From Anadara kagoshimensis (taxonomy: Eukaryota; Mollusca; Bivalvia; Arcoida; Arcidae): a DNA stretch of 64,000 nucleotides. Of the stretch, positions 10,307 through 21,150 are shown piece by piece. A program made the translations under genes and the position numbers. The notes beneath the pieces were generated by a model. The model made no database searches and was not told where the DNA came from. It saw only the letters and a list, made by a program, of their open reading frames with translations. Each line of letters begins with the position of its first letter. Within the stretch, counting starts at the first letter, position 1. The stretch is taken from contig CM037868.1 of NCBI GenBank assembly GCA_021292105.1, positions 1,975,721 to 2,039,720 on the forward strand, written 5' to 3'.

Positions 10307-11575
10307 ACCTTTTCAGAGCACCTAGCATCCCTTACATGGTCGTGTTTACGCTTCCAGAGCACCTAGCATCCCTTACATGGTCGTGTTTACGCTTCCAGAG
10401 CACCTAGCATCACTTACCTGGTGGTGCTTATGCTTCCAGAGCACCTAGCATCACTTACATGGTGGTTCTTACCCTTTCAGTGAACCTACCATCACTTACC
10501 TGGTGGTGCTTATGCTTCCAGAGCACCTAGCATCACTTACCTGGTGGTGCTTATGCTTCCAGAGCACCTAGCATCACTTACCTGGTGGTGCTTAGCCTTC
10601 CAGAACACCTAGCATCACTTACATGGTGGTTCTAACCCTTTCAGTGAACCTATCATCACTTCCTTGGTGGTGCTTATGCTTCCAGAGTACCTAGCATCAC
10701 TTCTCTGGTGGTGATTACCCTTCCAGTGAACCTATTATCATTTCCCTGGAGATCCTTACCCTTCCAGAGCACCTAGCATTACTTCCCTGGTGGTGCTTAC
10801 CCTTCCAGAGAACCTATTATAACTTCCCTGGAGATCCTTACCCTTCCAGAGCACATAGCATCACTTACCTGGTGGTGCTTACCCTTCCAGAGCAAATAGA
10901 GTATCCCTTACATGGTGGTTCTTACTCTTTTAATGAACCTAGCATCACTTACCTGGTGGTGCCTACCCTTCCAGAGAACCTAGTATCCCTTCAATGGAGA
11001 TCCTTACCCTTTCAGAGCACCTAACATCACTTCCATGGTGGTGCTTATCCTTTCCAGAGAACCTAGCATCACTTCCCTGGAGATCATTACCCTTCCAGAA
11101 CACCTAGCATCATTTACCTGGCGGTGCTTACCCTTCCAGAGCACCTAGTATCACTTACCTGGTGGTGCTTACCCTTCCAGAGCACCTAGTATCACTTACC
11201 TGGTGGTGCTTATGCTTCCAGAGCACCTAGCATCACTTACCTGTTGGGGCTTACCCTTACAGAGCTCCTGGCATCACTTACATGGTGGTGCTTAAACTTC
11301 CAGAGCACATAGCATCCCTAAACAGGTGGTTCTTACCCTTCCAGAGCACCTAGCACCATTTACCTGGTTTTTGCTTATCCTTCCATAGCATCTAGCATCC
11401 CTTACCGGGTGGTGTTTATGTTTCCAGAACATCTAGTATCACTTACCTGGTAGTGCTTAAACTTCCAGAGCGAGCACCTAGCATCACTTACATGGTGGTG
11501 ATTAAACTTCCAGGTCACCTAGCATCACTTACATATTGTCGCTTAAACTTCCAGAGCACCTAGCATTTTTACATC
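10307..11575 (+). repeat. 41-bp minisatellite derived from the RT-family 3' tail
   Basis: About 30 head-to-tail copies of a 41-bp unit built on CTTCCAGAGCACCTAGCATC followed by ACTTACCTGGTGGTGCTTA. Variants with GAGATCCTTACCC alternate in the middle. The unit aligns with the RT-family tail: CTTCCGGAGCACCCGGCCTC followed by ACTTCCCTGGTGG. The array lies exactly where an RT copy (9945-10290) should continue into that tail. There are no unique spacers and no conserved frame. Confidence 0.85.
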
Positions 11576-11584
11576 TCTGTCAAA

Positions 11585-12470
11585 ACTCTTTCACTCATAT
11601 CGAGACCTCCAGTTCTGTGATATCAGAGTGGTGTAATGGTGTTTATATTCCATTCAAGATTCTTTCACTCATATCGAGACCTCCAGTTCTGTGATATCAG
11701 AGTGGTGTAATGGTGTTTATATTCCATTCAAGATTCTTTCACTCATATCGAGACCTCCAGTTCTGTGATGGTAGAGTGGAGTAATGGTATTTACATCTCA
11801 GTCAAGATTCTTTCACTCATATCGAGACCACCAGTTCTGGGATGTTGTAGTGAAGTAATGGTCTTTACATCCAAGTCAAGATTCGTTCACTTATATCGAG
11901 ACCGCCAGTTCTGTTCTGGGATGTTGTAGTGAAGTAATAGTGTTTACGGAGTCCTGTTGTATAACATAGGATTACAGTGTGAATCTGGATTATATCGTAC
12001 TATTTGTTTGAATAAACAAGGTTATACACTGTGGGTTGGGGACACGGAAGGACGAATATAAGTGTAAGAAAATTGACTACAATGTTGTAATTTTGACTGT
12101 GTACAAAATTGTGGTGTTTCTCGCTTCATTCTTGAAATGATTATTTATTCCTATTAAAGCGGACAATTTTGAAATGATGTTTCTCGCCCTTGTAAATTTA
12201 TTTCACCTTTTAGGGGCACAATTTTTGGACGGTAAAGTAATGGTGTTTATAACCCTTGTCAAGTTAATTTCAGTTTTTGAGGCGGTCAATACTGCGACGA
12301 TGGAAAAGAGTAATGGTGGTTTATTCCCTTGTTAAAATTATATCACATGTTAAGTCTAACAGTTGCTGAAGTCAAATAATGATGTTTTTCACCTTTGAAA
12401 GTCTATTACACTTTTGTTGAGACGACAGTTCTGTATTTATGGAGTGGAGTAATGATGTTTCTCTAATTCA
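11585..12470 (+). repeat. 74-bp tandem array derived from a SINE tail
   Basis: Four to five good 74-bp units (11585-11950) and then decayed units to 12470. The core is TAATGGTGTTTA.ATTCCATTCAAG..TCTTTCACTCATATCGAGAC. The same order is the tail of the SINE at 7672-7730 (TAATGGTGTTTAACGTCCCA, ATCAAGAATATT, TATATCGAGACGTC). Shorter arrays of the same type lie at 23830-24110 and 40315-40480, each just before a cGLR unit. Confidence 0.75.
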
Positions 12471-12479
12471 AGATAAATA

Positions 12480-12745
12480 AGCATACTAAATCAAGAAGAA
12501 TAAGTTTCCCCTGTTTAGCTACCAACACCTTCAATATGTAAAGATCGCAAGTGAAAATAAAAGGAACGTGAAACTCCTGGATGTCACATATATCTAGTAT
12601 ACTTTCAGATACAGAGACACCATACGTATCCAAAATATTGTGATGACTGTCATAAAAAAATTACACGGCCTTTTAAGCATACACTTGCAATATTCCTAGG
12701 TTAACAATTTATTTGTTAGCAGCTTTCTTCTTTGTATAAAGTTCT
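12480..12745 (-). pseudogene. Degenerate RT-family remnant
   Basis: On the minus strand the order of the RT-family 3' half is kept: thumb-coding text near 12640-12730 (LLTNKLLT, AYK, CIL-like) and then GGTGTTGGTAGCTAAACAGG. It is much decayed and faces the plus-strand remnant at 9945, so the two tandem arrays are bracketed by inverted RT copies. Confidence 0.5.
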
Positions 12746-13588
12746 GTAGGTAACAACTATCTTTACCCTAGTTCATCACGATTCTCTCTAGATGGTAAAA
12801 GTTTAGTGTTGGAGACACCAATGAAACGGAAGACTCATCTTTGGGTTGACAACGGGTTGACATTTTTTCTCATAGAAGGTTTTTTTCTGGTGGAATTTGA
12901 ACATAGGATGTGAGAAGAGTTGTGATGTATAAATGTGCGTAAGACCACTCTGCCAACAAAACCCTAGGATACTTAGTGTAATCATATAAGACTAAACCAA
13001 ATATAACTTGATCACGATTCTATCATCAAACATTTTGATCAGGTCTATCAAATGGTGCTCCTATCTTATAAATCCTCAAATGAATTTTTGCATAATAAAT
13101 TTGTAAATTTTGAAAAAAATGTAAAATTAATCAATGGGATGAGTGTGTCTAAAAAGTAAAGAAACAACTAGCTGCAATATACAACTAAGACCAAACACCC
13201 ATCAAAGACACACGCTGATTATCTTTGAATTTAGTTTAATATTGTTTTCATAAAGTGTAAATAAAAATGACTTAATTAAGCAGTCACAATTTGTTTGTTG
13301 TTCAAAAAGTAAAAATATTAACACACATTTTGTTATTTAAAAGAGTAAAACAGCAACAAGATTAACACACATTCAAGTTCAACAATAACGATAAGAAATA
13401 AATTATGTACTAAAATACAATCATCCAATAAATGGTTTTGAGATTTAAAGTTTTTTTGTAAAAATTCAGTATGTCGGTATGACAAAAAATCTATAGGTAA
13501 GTGACCGGCATATGAAACAAATTTACTTAACCACAAAAAACAGATGGACAGAAGATAAATATGTTATTTGTTTCATATTTGTTCTTTT
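12746..13588. other. 3' flank of cGLR gene 1
   Basis: AT-rich sequence without a gene. Its last 110 bases (GTGACCGGCATATGAAACAA, CTTAACCACAAAAAACAGAT and on to the stop codon) are repeated before the other two cGLR stop codons (26220-26336, 43560-43624), which defines the conserved 3' boundary of the gene unit. Confidence 0.5.
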
Positions 13589-15475
13589 TTAGTTTTCAAA
13601 AAGGTGCACACATCTTAGCAGCAACGCGATAGCTAATGGTCTTTCTATCTCCGTGATGAATTTGTCTCCGCGTACTGCTATATATAGTTCATTCAGAGTG
13701 TAGCTCATTCTATCCCTACATCCCATATGGTAGTACGATAGAAACAAAAGAACGTTACAATACACAACTGGTGGTATATATGCTATTTGTAAATCAGAAT
13801 GTTGTACAAGTTCTGTTTCTATTTCTTGTGGATAGAACTTGTTTTTTGTAGAACAAGCATAAATTATTGCAATAACACCGAGTCTCAACTTCTGATTTAG
13901 TGTTAAACCTTTAACGCAAATTAAATCAACGTATGGATGATCAGTTGGAATTTCATCATGTGATCCTACATATAATAAGTAAGACTTAAACTCCTTCAGA
14001 ACTTTCAGTATAATAGTGACCACTTCTTTGTATTGTCCACTCAGATAACATAACGTTGCCAGTAATAACCTCCCGGTACTCACACCACCGACCATACAGT
14101 TATTCATAATGAACTGTTTTAAGCCTCTGATTTGTCTATAACGACTTTTATGTGATCTTATTGTTTGTGTTTCCATGTATAGAAATGGAACAATGTTAAT
14201 AGCAGTGTTTACAAATAATCTACGAGAAAGTATTGCACTGTCTGTTGAATAGATTGACTGCTGCATCATAGAACTAATAATGGAATTAAGTTTTATAGAT
14301 TCATTTAAATCAAGATCTGAATCAAATGTTGAGAACAAAAGTAAGACATCACAGTCAAATTCTTTTAATTTATTACTGATAGACACTCTGTTTGATGGTA
14401 TGTTCCATGTACTTACAAAATAGGATAAGTCTGATAAACATGGGATACGTAGTAAGCTGTCTAACCCGTCGATATACAATCTAAACAAATGATCAAACAG
14501 CACTCTGCCCTTACTACCACAAACCTTGCCCTCAAACATGTTGTTAGCTTTAATAAAATAGTTTGGGCAGTATTCATTCCGAACCCACTTCATTAGCCGT
14601 CTAAAGCATGTCCAAAAACAGTCAAGAAAATTCTCCTTGTTCCAAACTATGTTTTCTTTTTCAATACAATAGAACAAACTTGTTTTTAAAAAATAAGAGC
14701 ATAGTAATTCCTTAACTGCTTCATTCGAATTGATAACATGTTTTAGAAATAGTTTTAGCAATCCATAACATAAAAATTGTGTTTGATTAAAAGAATGCAC
14801 TAATTTTCTTTCCGCAAGTGAGAAGGAAATTCGCCACTGCATGTCGCTTTCTTGTGAGTTCGGATTTCCAATAGGGACCAATAAGCAACCTTCTTCCACA
14901 ATTTCCTGAATTAAATCTGGTGATGGCCAACTGTTATGTCTATCTCTATCAATCCATTCTGATGCTATTTGAGGCCACGGTTTATACGGCAAACATATTA
15001 AATAATCGTACTCAGTTTTAAATTCAGACTTCAACGTTGCACACGGTCCATGAGCTTCTGTACGTGGGTTGACTTCCAGAAATCCCCGAACAGTTTCGTC
15101 ACGGAACAATACACTGGAAAGAAGCAAACCCTCGGAAGTTATTTTCGTTGCATTTATAAAGAAATCACATTTCATTGCAGTAAGTAAACAACGAAGTTTT
15201 ACAAAACCCGGTTTAATTTCATTTGTATCAATGATTATATCACTGTCTAAATCCTCTGACACACTCACATTGTTATATAAAATCATTGTATCATAATCAC
15301 TACTTGGAAGTGATAGTCCTTCTGCTCTACTTCCACTATTTATAACTTTAAAACCTGACATCATTGATTGTATTTTCTCATCTAAGTCAAACTTCCGCCT
15401 TCTTATAAATACTGCCTCTTCTGTTCCAAGTTCTTTGTTGAGACATGTCCATAACATAACTGAAATATTCTCCAT
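13589..15475 (-). CDS. cGAS-like receptor / Mab-21 family protein, gene 1 (intact)
   Basis: Single open frame, 628 aa, ATG at 15475. The nucleotidyltransferase (NTase) core holds the G-S motif SGSRAEGLSLPSSDYDTM (residues 47-64): GS 48-49 and candidate metal ligands Asp60 and Asp62. Asp157 in EYDYLICL is the best candidate for the third acidic ligand. The Mab-21 helical half follows (WRISFSLAERKLVHSFNQTQ, 214-233; FRRLMKWVRNEYCPNYFI near 300). Residues about 430-628 form a further helical region with TPR-like pairs (LLLATLCYLSGQYKEVV; VYCNVLLFLSYYHMGC). Family knowledge: cGLRs make cyclic dinucleotides on sensing nucleic acid and signal through STING; Mab-21 proteins without activity also exist. 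The conserved acids favour an enzyme, but ligand and product are unknown. No zinc-thumb motif is evident. Two paralogues follow in the same orientation. Confidence 0.85.
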   Translation of the reverse strand: MENISVMLWTCLNKELGTEEAVFIRRRKFDLDEKIQSMMSGFKVINSGSRAEGLSLPSSDYDTMILYNNVSVSEDLDSDIIIDTNEIKPGFVKLRCLLTAMKCDFFINATKITSEGLLLSSVLFRDETVRGFLEVNPRTEAHGPCATLKSEFKTEYDYLICLPYKPWPQIASEWIDRDRHNSWPSPDLIQEIVEEGCLLVPIGNPNSQESDMQWRISFSLAERKLVHSFNQTQFLCYGLLKLFLKHVINSNEAVKELLCSYFLKTSLFYCIEKENIVWNKENFLDCFWTCFRRLMKWVRNEYCPNYFIKANNMFEGKVCGSKGRVLFDHLFRLYIDGLDSLLRIPCLSDLSYFVSTWNIPSNRVSISNKLKEFDCDVLLLFSTFDSDLDLNESIKLNSIISSMMQQSIYSTDSAILSRRLFVNTAINIVPFLYMETQTIRSHKSRYRQIRGLKQFIMNNCMVGGVSTGRLLLATLCYLSGQYKEVVTIILKVLKEFKSYLLYVGSHDEIPTDHPYVDLICVKGLTLNQKLRLGVIAIIYACSTKNKFYPQEIETELVQHSDLQIAYIPPVVYCNVLLFLSYYHMGCRDRMSYTLNELYIAVRGDKFITEIERPLAIALLLRCVHLFEN

Positions 15476-15500
15476 CTTGAAATAAAAGAAACTTCTTCTT
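15476..15500 (-). promoter_or_regulatory. Candidate splice acceptor abutting the cGLR 1 start codon
   Basis: On the minus strand the bases before ATG read TTTCTTTTATTTCAAG, a pyrimidine-rich tract ending in AG. The same tract precedes the ATG of cGLR 2 (TTCCTTTTTATTTCAAG) and cGLR 3. It suggests a 5'UTR intron ending right at the start codon. The upstream exon was not found. Confidence 0.4.
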
Positions 15501-18188
15501 CACAAATATAATACAAACTGAAATTGTGTACTGTGAACTTTTTAAATGTCAAGAACGTACTAGTCCACTGTGTAATCGTACATTAAAATAAGATACACAA
15601 AACAGATAAAATTATTCAGTCAGATAACAGTCTTCTGATAAATACTTCCGTTTGAATAAATATACTCAGCCATGTCTATACAGTAATTGGAATATATTCC
15701 ATCTTCAAATATAAATATTTTATTTTCAAAAGTAAATATCAACCGCTATTATGCACAAGTGCTAAAAAGTGTAATCTGATATTGGATAAACACAAAATAA
15801 GTCTATGGGAATTTAATACAATTAATAAGTCAGACATCCATCTTTTGATAAAAACAGACTTGTCTATTCCACAAATACACTACAAAATGTCCATAACATA
15901 ATTGAAATATTTTCTTCCTTTTCTTTCTTCGAATAACAGAAACTTCTTATTTACAAATGTCAAATACGAAAACGTATGCAAGGTACATTCCAAATGAAAA
16001 TAGTATTGACTTAATATGCACCTTTGTAATTAAAAGACATGTCTAAAGGAATAAATAAATTAGTCAGATAACAGTCTTCCAATAAATACTGATTATTGTA
16101 TTCGGAGGAATATGTTAAGCGACTGTCCATAACATAACTTATATATAAAATAAAGAAACTTCTTTATAATTTGAATTTAAACCGAAGTTGTTGCAACAAT
16201 AGACTTTACAAATAAAGACGGTGATGACCCTTTGTGTACCCTTATATCAATCATCAATAGATATCAATGGAGAATATTAAAGATTAGTATCAAACATGTA
16301 ATTTAAATAATATGGATAGACGTCATACCTTATGGACAATTGTATATATAGACAAAAGAAAATAGAGGAATTAGTGTGGCGTATCTGCACCATAACAATG
16401 ATGTGACTACACAATAATATCTTTAAATACCTGGACCCTGACTAGTTTTTTATTAAAATTTCTGTAAACAGTGGTTCATTCCTCAGTTTAGTTAATAATC
16501 GTTTCAATAGTATACCTATCATAATTAAAGCTAGTTATAATATTGTTGCAATTATTTTATTTCGCGATCTTTGTCATATACATGTAAAGTACAAACATCA
16601 ACAGGATTAAAACAATGTCTGACAGATACTTGAATTTTGAATTGGAACTACTGGTTTATAATATTGATCACATGTAATTTAAATTTAATAGACGTCATAC
16701 GTAATAAACAAGTATCTTTAGACAAAAGAAAATAGAAGATTTAATTAAGAATTGTAAAGTGTATCTAAACAACATACATTGTTTTTTAAAACGTATAATC
16801 ATATCTGAAACCTGGCCAATTAATTATGAAACACAGATTCATTTCTTATTGGTAACTTAAATAATAACATCAGTATAAAGGTAGAACAAAAATATAATAT
16901 CGCTGCAATGATCTTATTTTAAAGATGTTTGGTATATACTTATACAAATCAGAAATATACTGATTCATCCGATACTAAAGAAAGTTATAATAGCTGGTAT
17001 CTCAGCAGGTTGTCTAAGTAACTCTCTCAATTTGCTGCTAGTTTAACTCTGAAAGTCTTAAAAAGAAATACTTCCCTATAACATTGCTGCAATGATCTCA
17101 TTTTGAAGATGTTTGTTATATACTTATAGAGTACAGAAGTATACTGATACGTTATTATAGAAAGTTATAACAGCTGGTATCTCGGTAGATTATATAAAAA
17201 AATCATAAGACAATTCTGTTGTACTGTCAGAAAGATATAACTCTAAATTTGCTGCTAGTTAAACTCTGAAAATACTTTTAAAAAATCAATACGTCTTTGT
17301 TTAGGTATCTCCTTAGCGAAACTGATATTTTTGTCCATTGGGCATATTTTCTCAACCTGTTGTGAATTTTGTTTTCATAATTATGGTAAGATAATTTGTT
17401 CTTGTGTTGTAAAATTGACACTTATATAATGTGTACAACAGCTTAAAGCAAGCATTGTATTTTCAATATTTTCGCAATATACTTGTAAAATACAAAAGAA
17501 AATGGACTACAAAAAAGTTATATAAAGCAACTCATTGAAACTTGAATTGGAATTATATTGAGCGCGATATAAATTTTAGTAAGTTTATGGATAAATAAAT
17601 GACGAAATTTAATTGCATCCAATTAAAAGCTTAACTTACACTTAAATAAAATATATGTATATATCTTGTAAATAGAAAGTGAAAAACAATTTAGGAAGAA
17701 AAATATTTTAAGTATTCAACCCATTATAAATTACCGAAACCTTCCTTTGTTTGAGATAAAAACTTCCACTTAAAAAGACGATTTATATTTCTATCTTAAC
17801 ATATACATACATTTATCTACTATTGTTTTTCTTCGACTACAAGTGAAAATTTACAATGACGTCATAATCAAAGTATAAATGAATGACGTCATTATGTCTT
17901 CCGGGGAAATGACACTCAAGTCTCCAAAACAAATGTTTATTCTAAGAGATCAGAATGAATAGCTTCGTTTTTAGGTTTATACATACCAATATTTTTTGTC
18001 ACTTGAGTAAGATCAATGATAGATATTTTAAAACTTATCGATATGCTTTCACCAACAACACGGCAGTCAGTGATTGGAGGAAAGCTTTAAAATTTTAATT
18101 TAAACCTAAATTGCTACAATAGAATTTACAAATGTTAAAAAATGTAATGACCCATTGTCTACCCTTATATCAAATATCAACAGACATA
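15501..18188. repeat. Upstream half of cGLR unit 1, duplicated at 28258-31187
   Basis: About 2.7 kb of AT-rich sequence without a gene. From about 16140 to 18188 it matches 29128-31187 almost base for base, including TTGTTGCAACAATAGACTTT and TACAATGACGTCATAATCAA (a CRE-like TGACGTCA, near 17855). Within it, blocks such as TGCTGCAATGATCT, GATGTTTG.TATATACTTAT and AGTTATAA.AGCTGGTATCTC occur twice (near 16905-17000 and 17085-17180), so the region itself has an internal duplication. Confidence 0.75.
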
Positions 18189-18783
18189 AACTGACAAGTA
18201 AGGTTAGACACGTGAATTTCCACCAGGGAAGTGAGGCCGGGTGCTCCGGAAGGGTAAGCACCTCCTGTTTAGCTAGCTACACCCGTCACGTGTGTAATCA
18301 AAATTGTGTGAAAGGAACATGGAACTATGAGACGTCAAATATATCCAAGGCAATCCTGGACACATAGACATCAAACTTATAAACAATACTGTGATGACGG
18401 TCATAAAACTCTTTGAGGGCCTTGACAAGCCTAGGCTTGCAATATCCCTGAGTCAACAATTTATTTGCAAGCAGCCTACTTCGTTGTACAAAGTCCCCGT
18501 AGTAGGAACAAGCTCTACCATAGCGTATTAATTGGGAAACACATACACCATAAGCAGGAGAAGCAGGTATATTGCTGCATAAAAAAGGAAAGTTGACAAT
18601 AGAAAAATTGAAGTCATCACGTTTGTCATAAAGTTTCAAATGTAGCCTTTCTTGTGCGTCATAATTCAGGTATAAGTCTAAATATGAAGCAGAACTTGAG
18701 GAATCAGTCGTGTCTTTTATTTCAAGCTCTCTACGATAGATGCCATTTACATAGTCTCCAAATTTAAGATTGTTAAGAGACAC
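18189..18783 (-). pseudogene. 5'-truncated RT-family element in unit 1
   Basis: A 152-codon open frame (18783-18325) encodes the RT segment just downstream of the YIDD box: FGDYVNGIYRRELEIKDTTD, KLYDKRDDFNFSIVNFPFLC, SNIPASPAYGVCVSQLIRYG and VQRSRLLANKLLTQGY. The catalytic YIDD is lost by truncation. The non-coding tail stops at ACTGACAAGTAAGG, because about 750 bp present in unit 2 (31188-31937) are deleted here. The copy in unit 2 shares the same 5' junction, so insertion preceded duplication. It cannot be an active RT. Confidence 0.75.
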
Positions 18784-18959
18784 TCATACTAAAGTGCTGT
18801 TAATGTTTGACACTGGTGTCAGGTAAACCATGAAGATTTGTAAATCTAGCCGACCATTTATTATAGGCGGTAAGTGATTGGATGATTTATGAAATTGAGA
18901 TAACAAGCTTCACTGATTGTACAAGACAAAGCAAAATGAACAAACGAATGTGGCAAATT
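18784..18959. other. Shared duplicon sequence
   Basis: Continues the RT-element flank identically in both units (TGACACTGGTGTCAGGTAAA, CCGACCATTTATTATAGGCGG). No gene is visible. Confidence 0.5.
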
Positions 18960-19250
18960 TGCGGCAATATTCTCATAAACTAATTTAGGCCAAATGAAAT
19001 ATACAACCAAATAATGCGGAGAAAGTACGGTACGCTCACACGCGATGGTTGTTGGGGGCGAAGTGAAATGTATAACCGAATAATGAAAACAATTTCTAGT
19101 ACGCTAACGCTCGATGGTTCTGTAAGATGGAGTGAGAAAAACAACGGAATAAAACGAACTATGTCTGGTACATGAACGCTTGATTATTGTAAAAGGCGAA
19201 ATAGAATGTACAAACAGATAGCGAAAATGACCTGACACTGTATATAATAA
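18960..19250 (+). repeat. Degenerate ~70-bp tandem repeats (GGTACGCTAACGCTCGATGG family)
   Basis: Three or four units headed GGTACGCTCACACGCGATGG, GTACGCTAACGCTCGATGG and GGTACATGAACGCTTGATTA, each followed by TTGT and a purine-rich GCGAA.TG.AATGTACAA segment. The same head motif forms the 54-bp array at 20931 and recurs in unit 2 at 32760-32860, 33250-33440 and 37615-37770. Confidence 0.6.
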
Positions 19251-20930
19251 AGCATGTTACATTACACAACTGTTGATTTTACAGAACAAGAGGATCGTTT
19301 CTGAATACAATCTTTCATTAGTAGTGTGCAGACCAGAACTGAAAAACCAAATTTTTTCAAGGGTTGAAAAAGATAGAAAAAGGACAAACATATATTTTAC
19401 TAAATTTAGCTAACGAAATGCTTAAGATAGTTCCAAAAATTAGGTGCACATGGAAATTGCAAGAATAAAATCAGATTTTCCAACAAACGCACAAAACATT
19501 GTCAAAATTTAATACAAAACATACTGACCTCATAGAAAAAAAAAATTTTTGATGAAAAAAGTGAACTTAATTCTGCAATTTTTGAACTTTTTAACAAAAC
19601 AACAGATTTGACTATGTCAAAATTATCCCTTCTACTTTGTAACTCGAAACAACTATAAATATTATGTCATAATTGGAATATTCATGATGATCACACCTTA
19701 AAAAACCCCGAACAACAATGACCTACCTGTCTCTAAATGCCCAGATGTAACTTTGAACGTGGTCAAATTGGTGTATAAACGATCAAATTTCCAAACATTT
19801 CGCAAAATTTCTCTATGTATAGGAGAACGGAAAATTATATTTTTAATTGAAAGTTTAATTTGGTCAGATCAATGCATTTCAAATGCATTTAATTTATAGT
19901 TTAATGGGCACATTTTCAATTAAAAGATATAAATAATAAAAATCGCTATTCACTCAATTTATTGAAATACAGCAGTATTAGCAGTAGGCCTGTATTATTG
20001 CTATTTTATATCTATCCGATACAAAGATTTACTCTTATCATCGTATATGTAGTCCCTATATTGCACAATTGGAAATGTTTGAGTATTCAAATTAAAGGTC
20101 AAAACGACCAGATCAACTTAACGGGCTATGCCCTTACTTTCAAAACCAAACAGATATGAAAGGGGTTATCATAAAAGTAATTTGACTTAAATTGATAGAC
20201 GTAAAATCTAATCGACATTAGTTAATAGACAAAAGAAAAATATAGGGCTTAATTAAGATTTACATATTGTATCATTCGACAATTAGATATTGTATCTATA
20301 CAAAGTACATTGTAAATCGAGAATATCATCATATCTAAACCCTGACAAATTTTATATAAAATGTCTGTTAACGTTGATTCATTTCGTTTTTAGTTTATAT
20401 TAGCTATAACAGTTTAGAGATAAAATAATCAGCTATTTATAATACCGAGGCAAGCATTTAATTTTAGAGATTTTTTGATATACTTGTACATGTAGAGTAC
20501 AAAATTATAAAAAAAATTATTGCGTTCAAGTTAATTTATATGAGTCACGTCGATGAATCCTGGATAGAAATTTGCGAATTATGTTGATTAAACAGATTCA
20601 CCATAAAAGATCTTGAAATTTCCCTTTTGGCTTTCCTAAGATATAATTAAATTCTTAAATCTTAAATGAAAACTACTATAACAAATGAAATTTTTGAATA
20701 CACCTTCAATAAAGAAATTTGGAAGATAAATTGATGAAAATATTAACTTCGTCATAAAGTATGAAGACTAATTTGTCACGCGAGTATTATACGCTTAAGG
20801 CTGGCTAATAGATGATATCAAAATAAAAATAAAAAACTACATTTGTTTTACAAGTTACAGTGAAATGAACAACTGAATTGGGCGAATAAGCATCTGAATA
20901 CTTACACATAATTTTAAATTCTAGGTGAAT
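19251..20930. other. AT-rich duplicon sequence
   Basis: No gene. It corresponds to 33480-34260 plus 36877-37610 in unit 2. The corresponding point near 20090 has a fragment of the family-1 hairpin end (AAAGGTCAAAACGACCAGAT) where unit 2 carries the 2.6-kb TIR element. Confidence 0.5.
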
Positions 20931-21150
20931 TGCGCGACCAAATACTGCGAACAATGTGTTTTAAGTTAACGTTCGATGATTTGTAGTACGAACAAATACT
21001 GTCAACAATGTGTGGTACGCTAACGCTCGATGGTTTGTAGTACGAACAAATACTGTCAACAATGCGTGGTACGTTAATGCTCGATGGTTTGTAGTACGAA
21101 AACATACTGTCAACAATGTGTGGTACGCTAACGCTCGATGGTTTGTACTT
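20931..21150 (+). repeat. 54-bp tandem array, about four units
   Basis: Units of 54 bp: AATGTGTGGTACGCTAACGC, TCGATGGTTTGTAGTACGAA, CAAATACTGTCAAC. Because 54 is a multiple of three, long frames run through the array on both strands (20914-21105 and 21010-21219), but these are repeat artefacts. Three units survive in the paralogous place at 37615-37770. Confidence 0.8.

Noticed and set aside
10307..11575. CRISPR-like appearance of the 41-bp array
   Set aside because: Units are directly adjacent with no unique spacers, and the setting is a eukaryotic retroelement remnant.
18325..18783. Active reverse transcriptase
   Set aside because: The frame starts after the YIDD box, so the catalytic aspartates are absent; the sister copy at 32072-32530 has the same truncation.
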